NCBI GenBank assembly: GCA_025362395.1
Contig: JANYGK010000005.1
Coordinates: 1 to 64,000, forward strand
Origin: Bacteroidota bacterium
Lineage (GTDB): Bacteria; Bacteroidota; Bacteroidia; B-17B0; Aurantibacillaceae
Direction of reading: 5' to 3'
DNA length: 64,000 nt
Of the stretch, positions 54,704 to 62,882 are shown piece by piece. The position numbers and the translations under genes are program-made. Every line of letters starts with the position of its first letter. Position 1 is the stretch's first letter. Below the pieces are notes generated by a model. It was not told the DNA's origin and did no database searches. It saw only the letters and a program-made list of their open reading frames with translations.

Positions 54704-55270
54704 TTAATCAAGGTCTTCTTCTAACGCTGATGCGTTAATTGTACTTTCTGCCAAGTCGGTTAATGCGTTATCACAATTTTTTTCTTCTTCCAAAATTTCT
54801 TCCAGTAAAAGTGCGGCATCCGTTAAGCCAAGTGTTTGGGCAAATGTGCGTAAGGTGCCATAGGAAGCAATTTCATAATGCTCTACTTTTTGTGCCGCCG
54901 AAATTATACCGGCATCTCGTTGCGGACCTTGTTCAGTATTTTCCATTATACTTTCGCCTTCTTTTATTAACCCGGCCATTGCCTCACATTTTTTTCCTTC
55001 CGCTTCTTGTCCAAGTATTTCAAATACCTGCTCAAGTTTATTGATCTGTCCTTCTGTTTCCTCGAGGTGATTTTCAATGGCTTCAACAAGTTCAGGTGAG
55101 CTTGCGTTTTCAGCCATTTTAGGAAGTGCTTTGGTTAATGCGTTTTCCGCCCAATAAATATCCTTTAATTCATCTACAAATAATTCATGCAATTGTGATT
55201 TTGTAATGTTTGATTTTGTGCTGTCTCCTTTCTTAGAAGGAGAAGTGCCGTTTTGTTCAGTGGATTTCAT
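54704..55270 (-). CDS. DUF892 ferritin-like protein (YciE/YciF type)
   Basis: 188 residues from ATG 55270; a longer in-frame start at 55318 adds a basic stretch outside the family. Core: 'LHELFVDELKDIYWAENALTKALPKMA' and 'AENHLEETEGQINKLEQVFEILG', 'KVEHYEIASYGTLRTFAQTLG', 'ALLLEEILEEEKNCDNALTDLAE'. Glu/His positions could bind iron as in YciF. Such proteins rise under osmotic or general stress. The minus-strand element CCGGCATTTGAGTTGA lies 108 nt upstream. Confidence 0.93.
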   Translation of the reverse strand: MKSTEQNGTSPSKKGDSTKSNITKSQLHELFVDELKDIYWAENALTKALPKMAENASSPELVEAIENHLEETEGQINKLEQVFEILGQEAEGKKCEAMAGLIKEGESIMENTEQGPQRDAGIISAAQKVEHYEIASYGTLRTFAQTLGLTDAALLLEEILEEEKNCDNALTDLAESTINASALEEDLD

Positions 55271-55896
55271 TTTAATTTTTTTAAGTGATTTATAATTTTT
55301 ATTTAAAAACAACTTCAATCAGCAACGCTGCTGATTAAGTATTTCAACCATGCGATTACAACAGCAGGTCAACTCAAATGCCGGTTAGGTATATTTTAAT
55401 TTATTTAAAGGATACCGATTGTATTCATCGTCTTAAAACAAAAAGAGTTCTCATAAAGGATGGGGAATCTTTAACAGCCGCTTAAAAGGAACGATGTTGT
55501 ATCAATAAAATCATTTTGTTATATGGCCGGCGACGGCCTGTAATCATTATTTATTTAAAGAGGAATTGGTGAAGATATACAGCAATCTTTTTTTACTTGT
55601 GTATAATAATGGTCAGAGCATCCCGGGTATCTTTAAAACCGGCGTAGGAGTCCTGTTTATGTGCGGCCCATGGTGAAGTTACAGGCATTTAAGGTTTGCG
55701 GGTGCCATGAACCCGGTTACTATTAGTGCCGCTGCTTATAAAATTATTTTTTTAAAAGGCTTATTACTTAATATAGCTTAGCCTTACAAACACAACTTCA
55801 AATCTATGCGATCGGCTACGCCCTGCTATACATCAATTCTACATGTTTGATAGAAAAAATCCGTATCTTTTTACATTGTTTCATTAAATCCTAACC
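55271..55896. other. Intergenic stretch without a gene
   Basis: About 625 nt between the DUF892 start and the next gene. Apart from the minus-strand GGCAT element (55378-55382) I see no coding frame, hairpin or repeat. Fragments near 55640-55740 may be decayed coding sequence, but they cannot be assigned. Confidence 0.4.
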
Positions 55897-56316
55897 ATGA
55901 AAAAAATAGCTGTCTTCTTTTTAACGTGTGTTTTCGGAATACAATTCGTTAACGCTCAAAATAAAAAAATATACATTTCAAAACAAGGCGGTAAGCCCAA
56001 TCTCTTGAGGTTCGGTAAAATATGTTATAACGATTACCATTTTACAAATAATTCAGAAACGTGTGATACCTTAATTTGCAGGGGATCAGGTTATGAACTC
56101 TGTAAATTAGATAAAAATATTTATGGTAAATCCGTACCGGAAACTAAATATTACGAAACATTTAATTCTGCAATTCAAAAAGCTGAAAAGTATATTAAAA
56201 AAAATAAGACTAAGAATGGAAATTTATCTCTTGCAGTTAATGGAGAGAAGCTAAGCATTAAATATTATAACGCGGACAGCAAAGGGAACGCGGTTATTGA
56301 AATAGAAGTGTTATAA
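55897..56316 (+). CDS. Exported hypothetical protein
   Basis: 139 residues; signal peptide about 1-20 (ends NAQ). The mature part has three cysteines in 'CYNDYHFTNNSETCDTLICRGSGYELC', a Lys-rich helix, and two terminal strands ('LSLAVNGEKLSIKYYNADSKG', 'AVIEIEVL'). No family recognised. It stands alone. Confidence 0.72.
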   Translation: MKKIAVFFLTCVFGIQFVNAQNKKIYISKQGGKPNLLRFGKICYNDYHFTNNSETCDTLICRGSGYELCKLDKNIYGKSVPETKYYETFNSAIQKAEKYIKKNKTKNGNLSLAVNGEKLSIKYYNADSKGNAVIEIEVL

Positions 56317-56416
56317 TAGCTCCAACGCAAGTGCAGGTGCCCGAATTATCATGACTCTATCTGGTATACTTAGAGTATTACCAATATATATAAACGTGAT
56401 GCTGTGTCATAAACAC

Positions 56417-56680
56417 CTAACTTTTGTTTTTATATTTTAAGCTTACTATAACCGTTATCATATTTATAACTATAGAGAATGAATTGGATATAATAATGAT
56501 CCAATCTTTTTTAAGGCAACCATAGTAGATCCAAAGACACAGTCCTACAAATAATACGGCAAGCATGGCGAGTGAAATGTCTTCCGCTTTTTTTTCTTTG
56601 AGCAGTTTTATTAATTGCGGCAGTAGGGATGCGGCGGTAAATACGCTGGCCGATATGCCTATAATGCTTACAAGATTCAT
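56417..56680 (-). CDS. SemiSWEET-type (PQ-loop) sugar transporter
   Basis: 87 residues with three membrane helices, the half-transporter size. 'GISASVFTAASLLPQLIKLLKEKKAEDISLAML' carries the PQ motif and the 'D(I/V)S' turn. Homodimers move sugars down their gradient. Standing alone upstream of the Kai operon's end, on the same strand. Confidence 0.9.
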   Translation of the reverse strand: MNLVSIIGISASVFTAASLLPQLIKLLKEKKAEDISLAMLAVLFVGLCLWIYYGCLKKDWIIIISNSFSIVINMITVIVSLKYKNKS

Positions 56681-57000
56681 AATTTTACTTGCTATACAAC
56701 TTTAATACCAATACATTATTAGGAACGGCAGGTATACAAGCGCTATGCGTTAAAACTAATTCATTCTTTAAAGGCTTATTCCAAATCGTCCTCAAAACAG
56801 TAATAGCAATAAAGCTTATACGGTACAGCCTGAACGAAAGTTTAAATTTTAGCGGCGGTTCCGCTTTTTGGTAGAAATTACAATCACACGGTTATACCGT
56901 TTTCAATACTTTTGCCTTATAACCCTATTCAAAAAATAAAATCGAAGTATCCATCAACAGAAATTGAGGTTGGCAATAACGTGTTTCAGTCACTAAAGCC
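56681..57000. other. Intergenic stretch without a gene
   Basis: 320 nt between the SemiSWEET start and the last gene of the Kai operon. No gene, hairpin or repeat is evident. Confidence 0.4.
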
Positions 57001-57423
57001 TTATAATGCCGGTGCCGTTTCTTTAATGAGTGTACTGATAATTTGTACCGGAATTTTATCGAACTCAAACAGATCGAAAGGCTTTGTTAAGAACGCCTTA
57101 GCGCCAAGCTCTTTACTCTTTGCCTCGTAAATAGGGTTAATGGTAGACGAGTATACAAACACCGGGATATTACGAAGCCGAAGGTCTTTATAAATTTCCT
57201 GCAATGCTTCAATACCGTTTAAAATAGGCATATTAATATCCGTTAATATAATATCGGGCCTTGAATTATGAGTATTATTTAAAAATGATAAAAGTTCTTT
57301 TCCGTTTTTTACCCACTCTACTTTTGTAAAAGCGGCGTGTTCGGCAAAACGTTGCGTAATAATCTCTCCATCGTCCGGGTCGTCTTCCGCAATAAGTATA
57401 TGTAAGTTGTTAAGTTGGGTCAT
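57001..57423 (-). CDS. Rcp1-like response regulator of the Kai operon
   Basis: 140 residues, receiver only: 'ILIAEDDPDDGEII', phospho-acceptor D62 in 'DIILTDINMPILNG', and lysine in 'AFLTKPFDLFEF'. It overlaps the stop of the upstream kinase by 4 nt, so it is its partner. Having no DNA-binding domain, it cannot be a direct RpaA equivalent; output must be by protein contact or a further relay. Last gene of the five-gene unit. Confidence 0.93.
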   Translation of the reverse strand: MTQLNNLHILIAEDDPDDGEIITQRFAEHAAFTKVEWVKNGKELLSFLNNTHNSRPDIILTDINMPILNGIEALQEIYKDLRLRNIPVFVYSSTINPIYEAKSKELGAKAFLTKPFDLFEFDKIPVQIISTLIKETAPAL

Positions 57424-58685
57424 GTATTGCCTTGACTCGGAAAATAAAGGTTAAACGTGCTTCCTTCATTCGGCGCGCTTTCCACATCTATTTTGCCCGC
57501 GTGATTTTCCATTATTTTTTTACAGATTGCTAATCCTATTCCATTCCCTGAATATTCGTTTCGCATGTGCAACCTCTGAAAGATAGTAAATATTTTACTT
57601 AAATGCGCTTTATCCATTCCTATCCCGTTATCATGCAGGCTTATTTTATAAAAATTTTTATCGGGCCTTTGCCGCTCTATGTTTTCAACAAAGCCTGTAG
57701 TAATTGTAATTTCAGGTTTTACATCTCTTTTACCGTATTTAATGGCGTTTGAAATAAGGTTCGAAAACAGCTGGCGCATTTGTACCCTTGATCCTGTTAT
57801 AACCGGTAACTTATCCGAACGGATCACCGCCGCCCGTTCTGTAATCACCAGTTCAAGGTCGTCCATCACTTCCCGTAAAACACCTGTCAAATCCACTTCA
57901 TCGTCTTCCACTTTGTTTGTGCTGAACGCGTATTTTACCAGGTCGTCCACTAACGAGTTAAGCCGTAAGGCAGAGGAGTTAATGATGTTAAGGTTATTTA
58001 CTTCGTGTTTGGTAAAAAGGTCGGCCCGCGTTGAATTTAAATGCGATGTGTAGGAAACGATTTTCCGCAACGGCTCTTTTAAATCGTGAGATACGACATG
58101 TATAAACTGTTCTAAATTTGTATTGGTTTGGTTCAGCTCATTTACTTTTACCTCCAGCTGTCGCTGGTATAAAGCAAGCGCTTCTTCATGTTTCTTTTTT
58201 TGACTAAGGTCCGTTACAATTATCCCTATAGCTGAAACCGTGGGTTGCAGGTTGGTAAGCGAAATGTATACTGGCCGCTTTTTACCTTCATACCTTAACA
58301 TAATCTCCCCTTTGCTGGGGCCGTTCTTTAAAGCCGACATCAGATCCGTGAATTCCCAAACCGAAGCAATATATGAGTTAAAGTATGAACCTATTATTTT
58401 AGTTGACGGAAGGCCTATGAGCCCTGCAAAATAATCGTTGCAGTAAAGGATCAATCCCTCCTCGGAAATACTTAAGGCGCCTTCGCCGAATTTTTCAATT
58501 AAAATACGATAGGTATAATCGGCGCTCTCCAATGAATACACATTAGGGGTGCCGTTTTTATTAAGCACCAACGCATCTATTGAACCGTCCTTAATGGCAT
58601 CTATAATACCATTGGCTTCAAACAGTCTGACTTTTAAGTCGGCTATTTCACTCAATAAGGTTTCAATATGTTGTTCTTGTTTCAA
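57420..58685 (-). CDS. PAS histidine kinase of the Kai operon
   Basis: 421 residues, soluble. N-terminal coiled coil and short 'IIDAIKDGSIDALVL' module, PAS (about 60-160), coiled coil, DHp with H200 in 'VVSHDLKEPLRKI', ATPase with 'NLISNAIKYG', 'HDNGIGMDKAH', 'GNGIGLAICKKI'. It has no KaiB-like thioredoxin domain, unlike cyanobacterial SasA. Its place directly downstream of kaiB2 (7-nt gap) and its overlap with the receiver gene argue that it reads the KaiC/KaiB state by another surface. Confidence 0.94.
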   Translation of the reverse strand: MKQEQHIETLLSEIADLKVRLFEANGIIDAIKDGSIDALVLNKNGTPNVYSLESADYTYRILIEKFGEGALSISEEGLILYCNDYFAGLIGLPSTKIIGSYFNSYIASVWEFTDLMSALKNGPSKGEIMLRYEGKKRPVYISLTNLQPTVSAIGIIVTDLSQKKKHEEALALYQRQLEVKVNELNQTNTNLEQFIHVVSHDLKEPLRKIVSYTSHLNSTRADLFTKHEVNNLNIINSSALRLNSLVDDLVKYAFSTNKVEDDEVDLTGVLREVMDDLELVITERAAVIRSDKLPVITGSRVQMRQLFSNLISNAIKYGKRDVKPEITITTGFVENIERQRPDKNFYKISLHDNGIGMDKAHLSKIFTIFQRLHMRNEYSGNGIGLAICKKIMENHAGKIDVESAPNEGSTFNLYFPSQGNT

Positions 58686-58692
58686 TGGTATA

Positions 58693-58968
58693 TTAGGCTA
58701 TATCTAATATTCTTAATACTTTAGGTGTATCAGACAAGTCGCCTACCAATGTTCTTAAAGGGGCCGGGCTGACTTTAATTAATGTAGGAATAGCAAAAAT
58801 CTGGTACTTAACCGCCAAGTCAGCATTTTTAGTTATGTCAATAATTTCAAGGTCAAACCTATCCTGCAAATGTGCATCGCAAATGAGTTTCAGGTTTTCA
58901 ACGGCACGTACTGACTTAACAGACATACCCGAAACAAATAATATAAACTTATACTTTTCCTCTGCCAT
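58693..58968 (-). CDS. kaiB: KaiB-like protein 2
   Basis: 91 residues: 'YKFILFVSGMSVKSVRAVENLKLICD', then 'DLEIIDITKNADLAVKYQIFAIPTLIKVSPAPLRTLVGDLSDTPKVLRIL'. The KaiB landmark 'GDLS' with Gly and Asp of the fold-switch region is kept, as are the A/V-x-PTL loop and the P-x-P turn. It is clearly different from kaiB1 and slightly shorter, lacking the C-terminal tail. It starts 10 nt after kaiB1. Confidence 0.92.
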   Translation of the reverse strand: MAEEKYKFILFVSGMSVKSVRAVENLKLICDAHLQDRFDLEIIDITKNADLAVKYQIFAIPTLIKVSPAPLRTLVGDLSDTPKVLRILDIA

Positions 58969-58978
58969 AAGCTGTATA

Positions 58979-59275
58979 CTAATTTGTGCTTAAGGCTTTA
59001 ATATTTAAGCCTACCAGTACTTTTTCTTCGTTCGACAGGTCCCCTATTATTTTACGGATAGGTTCCGGGAACTTCCTTACAAGCGTTGGTACCGCCAATA
59101 TTTGATCGCCTTCGGCAAGCTGCGGGTTTATAAGCAAATCAATTATTTCAATAGAGTAAATTCCCTTCAAATGTTCTTCGGCATATTTTTTAATGTTGCT
59201 TAATGCCTTTATTGATTTTGGAGTTTGCCCCGCAATATATAATAATAACTGCCATTCGGCCGGTTGCTTTTTCAT
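58979..59275 (-). CDS. kaiB: KaiB-like protein 1
   Basis: 98 residues, near the canonical 102. '[81 protein letters not shown]' matches cyanobacterial KaiB very closely, including 'NPQLAE.D.ILA.PTL' and 'IIGDLS'. In cyanobacteria KaiB switches fold to bind phosphorylated KaiC CI and end the phosphorylation phase. Its start overlaps the kaiC stop by 4 nt. Confidence 0.96.
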   Translation of the reverse strand: MKKQPAEWQLLLYIAGQTPKSIKALSNIKKYAEEHLKGIYSIEIIDLLINPQLAEGDQILAVPTLVRKFPEPIRKIIGDLSNEEKVLVGLNIKALSTN

Positions 59276-60978
59276 TTTTTCTTTGTTTTAACCTTGTTAT
59301 TATTAATGGATGCTTCCTTTGCGCTGAACGCTTGTGTTGATTTTAATAAATTTAATTCTTCCTCAACCGATTCAAATTCATTTCTTAAAGCCTCAATATT
59401 TGCTTCTAATGCTTTACGCTTCCGCATAATTTCACGGTCTTTCCATTCCAGCTCACTTTGAATTTTGAGAGCCTTTGCTTTTTTACGGATCTGGTTCGAT
59501 TTTCTTGCAATACCTGTTAAGATGCCGTTAGGGCCAAGCTCAACATCCAACAGATCAACGCCTTTACTTGTAATAATAAATTCCCTAACCTGGTTGGAGT
59601 GGCTCATACCCCTCGATTTCACAATAAAAATTCCGCGGTTTCTTTCTCCCAAACCTTCCATATCCCTTACGGTGATCCAGGTGTCTACCAATGAGGATAC
59701 GGACTCTTCCGCAATGTCCACTCGCAACGAGTCGCCGGTTTTATTAAGCGATGTAAACAAGGCGGTGATATTATGCAGCTTCAGCATATCTATTAACCGC
59801 ACCAGCATAGAGCGTACCTCATGCTCGCTGCCAACCGTAATTAAATTACTAATGGGATCAATGATGACTGTTGTAGGCGCAAATTCCTTAATAAACTTTC
59901 GGAGTGTTAACAAGTGTAATTCTAACCCATTTAATGTAGGGCGGGATGAATGAATTTGTAAGGCGCCGTTTTTAAGATAGGGGGCCAAGTCGAGCCCGAT
60001 CGACTTCATATTCCTTACCAATTGCTGAGGTGATTCTTCGAAAGCAAAATAAATAACACGTTCTTTCTTACGACACTGTTCGTAAGCAAAATAGGACGCG
60101 ATAGTCGTTTTAGCCGTACCCGCCGTACCCGAAATTAATATGTTGCTGCCCCGGTAAAAACCGCCGCCGTTAAACATACCGTCAAGCCCCTTTACACCGG
60201 TAGAAACTATTTCGGAAGACACTTCATTGTCTAACTTTAAAGAGGTAATGGGTAACACGGAAATGCCTGTTTCATCAATTAAAAAAGGGTATTCGTTAGT
60301 ACCGTGCGTAGAGCCCCGGTACTTTACCACGCGCAAACGGCGGGTCGATACCTGCTCAATCACACGGTGGTCTAATAAAATAACACAGTCCGATACGTAT
60401 TCTTCCAGTCCTTGGCGGGTAAGGCTTGCCTCTCCGCGCTCACCGGTAATAACGGCGGTAACGCCTTTTTCTTTAAGCCAGTAAAACAGCCTTCTTAACT
60501 CAGCTCTTAAAATGGCCTCATTATCAAGCCCTGAAAAAAGCGATTCAAGCGTATCGAGCACTACCCGTTTTGCTTTTATTTTATCAATCGCATAGCCTAA
60601 GCGTATAAATAAACCTTCGAGGTCGTATTCACCCGTTTCATCAATTTCAGATCTTTCCACGCGCACATAATCCAATACTAATTTTTTATCCTCAATCAGC
60701 TGATTAAGGTCAAACCCCAGAGACCTTACGTTAAGTGCAAGGTCTTTTATTGGTTCTTCAAACGACATAAATACGCCGTTCTCATTAAATTCCGTAATGC
60801 CTTTTATTAAAAATTGCATGGAAAGCAATGTTTTTCCGCAGCCTGCCCCGCCGCATATTAAGGTTGGGCGCCCTTTGGGAAACCCTCCCTCTGTTATTTC
60901 ATCCAGGCCTTCAACGCCTGTCGGGGTTTTTGGAAAGGTAAATTTACTTTCAGCTTTTTGTTTCGATTTCTTGATCAT
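59272..60978 (-). CDS. kaiC: Double-domain KaiC ATPase/autokinase
   Basis: 568 residues. CI: Walker A 43-50 (GGAGCGKT), catalytic pair E74-E75. CII: Walker A 284-291 (GTAGTAKT), pair E314-E315, Walker B near D374. The phospho-site segment '[10 protein letters not shown]' puts Ser428-Ser429 at the places of KaiC Ser431-Thr432, while the Thr426 equivalent appears to be Ala. After CII a 70-residue charged coiled coil (about 495-568) replaces the cyanobacterial A-loop tail. Expected: hexamer, slow ATPase with CII autophosphorylation. First gene of the operon. Confidence 0.96.
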   Translation of the reverse strand: MIKKSKQKAESKFTFPKTPTGVEGLDEITEGGFPKGRPTLICGGAGCGKTLLSMQFLIKGITEFNENGVFMSFEEPIKDLALNVRSLGFDLNQLIEDKKLVLDYVRVERSEIDETGEYDLEGLFIRLGYAIDKIKAKRVVLDTLESLFSGLDNEAILRAELRRLFYWLKEKGVTAVITGERGEASLTRQGLEEYVSDCVILLDHRVIEQVSTRRLRVVKYRGSTHGTNEYPFLIDETGISVLPITSLKLDNEVSSEIVSTGVKGLDGMFNGGGFYRGSNILISGTAGTAKTTIASYFAYEQCRKKERVIYFAFEESPQQLVRNMKSIGLDLAPYLKNGALQIHSSRPTLNGLELHLLTLRKFIKEFAPTTVIIDPISNLITVGSEHEVRSMLVRLIDMLKLHNITALFTSLNKTGDSLRVDIAEESVSSLVDTWITVRDMEGLGERNRGIFIVKSRGMSHSNQVREFIITSKGVDLLDVELGPNGILTGIARKSNQIRKKAKALKIQSELEWKDREIMRKRKALEANIEALRNEFESVEEELNLLKSTQAFSAKEASINNNKVKTKKK

Positions 60979-61460
60979 AACCTGAATTATATTACCGGTA
61001 AATTTAATGATTTACCGATATTTCTTTTCAAATATTCAAATATAAAGCCGTGTTAAAACACTGGTAGAAGTAATTTACTTTTAAATCAACATAGAAATAT
61101 TTCCTCAATTTGTGGAAATCCATTCGGCATAAGGCTTGCGGTTTCTACACTCTTTTTTATGAGTTTTGTTTTGTGGGGTTTTATGTACAATAGGTTTCTG
61201 ACGTATTGATACACAAAGTTAAGAAAAATGTTACAGTGCCATTATTTGTCTGTAATAATGGATACACACTATAAAAAGGGGGTCGGTCCTATTGGCATTA
61301 CTTCCACACCCATTAATACTAAGCCTCACTATTTGCCCGTGTTTTAATGCTGAATACCGGGGTATAGGATTTGCAATTAATAATTAGTGTAACTTACGTC
61401 CTGCTAAACGAACCACTACATTCTTTTTAGTACACACTTACTTACTAAATCTTTTTAAAA
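60979..61460. other. Divergent control region between kaiC and the GAF protein
   Basis: 482 nt without a gene. It holds the inverted repeat at 60996-61017 and otherwise only A/T-rich sequence. No full -33/-7 pair was found on either strand. Confidence 0.5.
60996..61017. promoter_or_regulatory. Inverted repeat, candidate operator of kaiC
   Basis: CGGTAAAT-TTAATG-ATTTACCG: 8-bp perfect arms with a 6-nt spacer, centred about 28 nt upstream of the kaiC start codon. The size and position fit a dimeric regulator site overlapping the promoter or leader. Confidence 0.5.
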
Positions 61461-62756
61461 ATGATCCATTCACACGATGCCCTTTATAAAGACTTTGAAG
61501 CCGTAAGGCAAATTACCATCATACCTACTATGTTGGATGTTATTTGTCGCATTACAGGCTTAGGATTTGCTGCTGTAGCCCGTGTAACCGAAGACCGTTG
61601 GCTGGCATGCAGTGTGCGCGACGACGTTAACTTTGGCTTATCCGAAGGAGAAGAATTAAAAGTGGAAACCACTATCTGTAATGAGATCCGGGACAACCGC
61701 CAACCGGTTATTATTGACCATGTAGCTAAAGACGAGCATTATAAAGAACACCATACCCCTAAAATGTATGGCCTGCAAAGTTACATCTCCTTCCCTATTA
61801 TTTTACGGAACGGCGAATTTTTTGGCACCCTGTGTGCCATTGGTACAGAGCCTGCTAAACTCAACGACCCTAAAATAACCGGTACCTTTACTCTATTTGC
61901 CGAATTAGTGTCTTTCCATTTAGAAAGCATGGAGTTAATGAGCCGGAGCCATATTGTTTTAAAAGAAACGCACCGGCAATTAACTTATAGTAACGATGAG
62001 AACCTGCTTTACCGAAAGGTTTCTGACCACAACTTACAGGAGAAACTTCGTAAAATAAAGGTGTTCAGCGATATGTTATTAAATACTACCGGGCAGAATG
62101 ATGCAGTTAAAACAACGAACATTGCTCAAAAAATAAATTCCGCGGCTAACGAGTTAAGCAATATGATAAGGCATCTCAGTAAATTTTCGGCCTTAACGGC
62201 AGAACCCGAATTATTTAAAACCGTTGACCTTAATAAGACAGCGCTTGACATAAAATTACTGCTGGCGACTACCGTAACGGAAAAAGCAACCGCTATTACG
62301 CTTAGTGCATTGCCAGTATTGCATGCCGTACCCGAACAAATGGATGAACTGTTTTTTCAGCTCGCCAACTACGCGCTTAACGTTTCAGCTAACAACCCTA
62401 CACAGGGTATTCACATCTATTCGAAAAACGTGATGCCGGGCACAGGCAACTATTCATTACCCGCGGGCGACGGCTATAAGCTTTGTGAAATTTTTATTGA
62501 GCAAACCGTTTCGGATGCCAAAACCCATAACTCGGAAACCATTTTTGATATTTTTGTGCATGTAACCGATAACGAAACCGCCAATAAATATGATGCCGGG
62601 CTTGCGCATTGCCGTAAAATTGCACATAACCACGGCGGCATTATTACCGCTCATACTCACCCGAATAAGGGCATTTCTTTTTGTATTGTATTACCGCTTA
62701 ATTATAAAGTACCCGCGCTAACCGAAGGACAGGCCTATGCCGCCTCACCCGATTAG
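61461..62756 (+). CDS. GAF protein with degenerate histidine-kinase domain
   Basis: 431 residues. A GAF domain (about 10-155: 'GFAAVARVTEDRWLACSVRD', 'NRQPVIIDHVAKDEHYKEH', 'SYISFPIILRNGEFFGTLCA') is followed by a DHp-like helix 'VSDHNLQEKLRKIKVFSDML', in which the usual D and P of HDLQEP are N and K. The ATPase half keeps a trace of the N box ('FFQLANYALNV'), but the D-x-G-x-G box is absent ('FIEQTVSDAKTHNSETIF') and G2 reads 'NKYDAGLAHCRKIAHNHGG'. Probably cannot bind ATP productively. Divergent to kaiC, so it may modulate the Kai kinase as a pseudokinase. Confidence 0.85.
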   Translation: MIHSHDALYKDFEAVRQITIIPTMLDVICRITGLGFAAVARVTEDRWLACSVRDDVNFGLSEGEELKVETTICNEIRDNRQPVIIDHVAKDEHYKEHHTPKMYGLQSYISFPIILRNGEFFGTLCAIGTEPAKLNDPKITGTFTLFAELVSFHLESMELMSRSHIVLKETHRQLTYSNDENLLYRKVSDHNLQEKLRKIKVFSDMLLNTTGQNDAVKTTNIAQKINSAANELSNMIRHLSKFSALTAEPELFKTVDLNKTALDIKLLLATTVTEKATAITLSALPVLHAVPEQMDELFFQLANYALNVSANNPTQGIHIYSKNVMPGTGNYSLPAGDGYKLCEIFIEQTVSDAKTHNSETIFDIFVHVTDNETANKYDAGLAHCRKIAHNHGGIITAHTHPNKGISFCIVLPLNYKVPALTEGQAYAASPD

Positions 62757-62882
62757 ATGGCTGATTTTAAGTACTAACAAACATCTCGAAGGTTATTTAT
62801 TTCTCACAATAAGTATGTGTGTAATCGGAATTGGTTCTTTTTGTTCAATCAAAAAAATAAAAGAAGATCAAAAGAAATGCTC

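Noticed and set aside
57001-60978. A complete cyanobacterial-type clock with KaiA
   Set aside because: No KaiA-like frame is found in or around the operon, and the KaiC tail differs from the KaiA-binding form.
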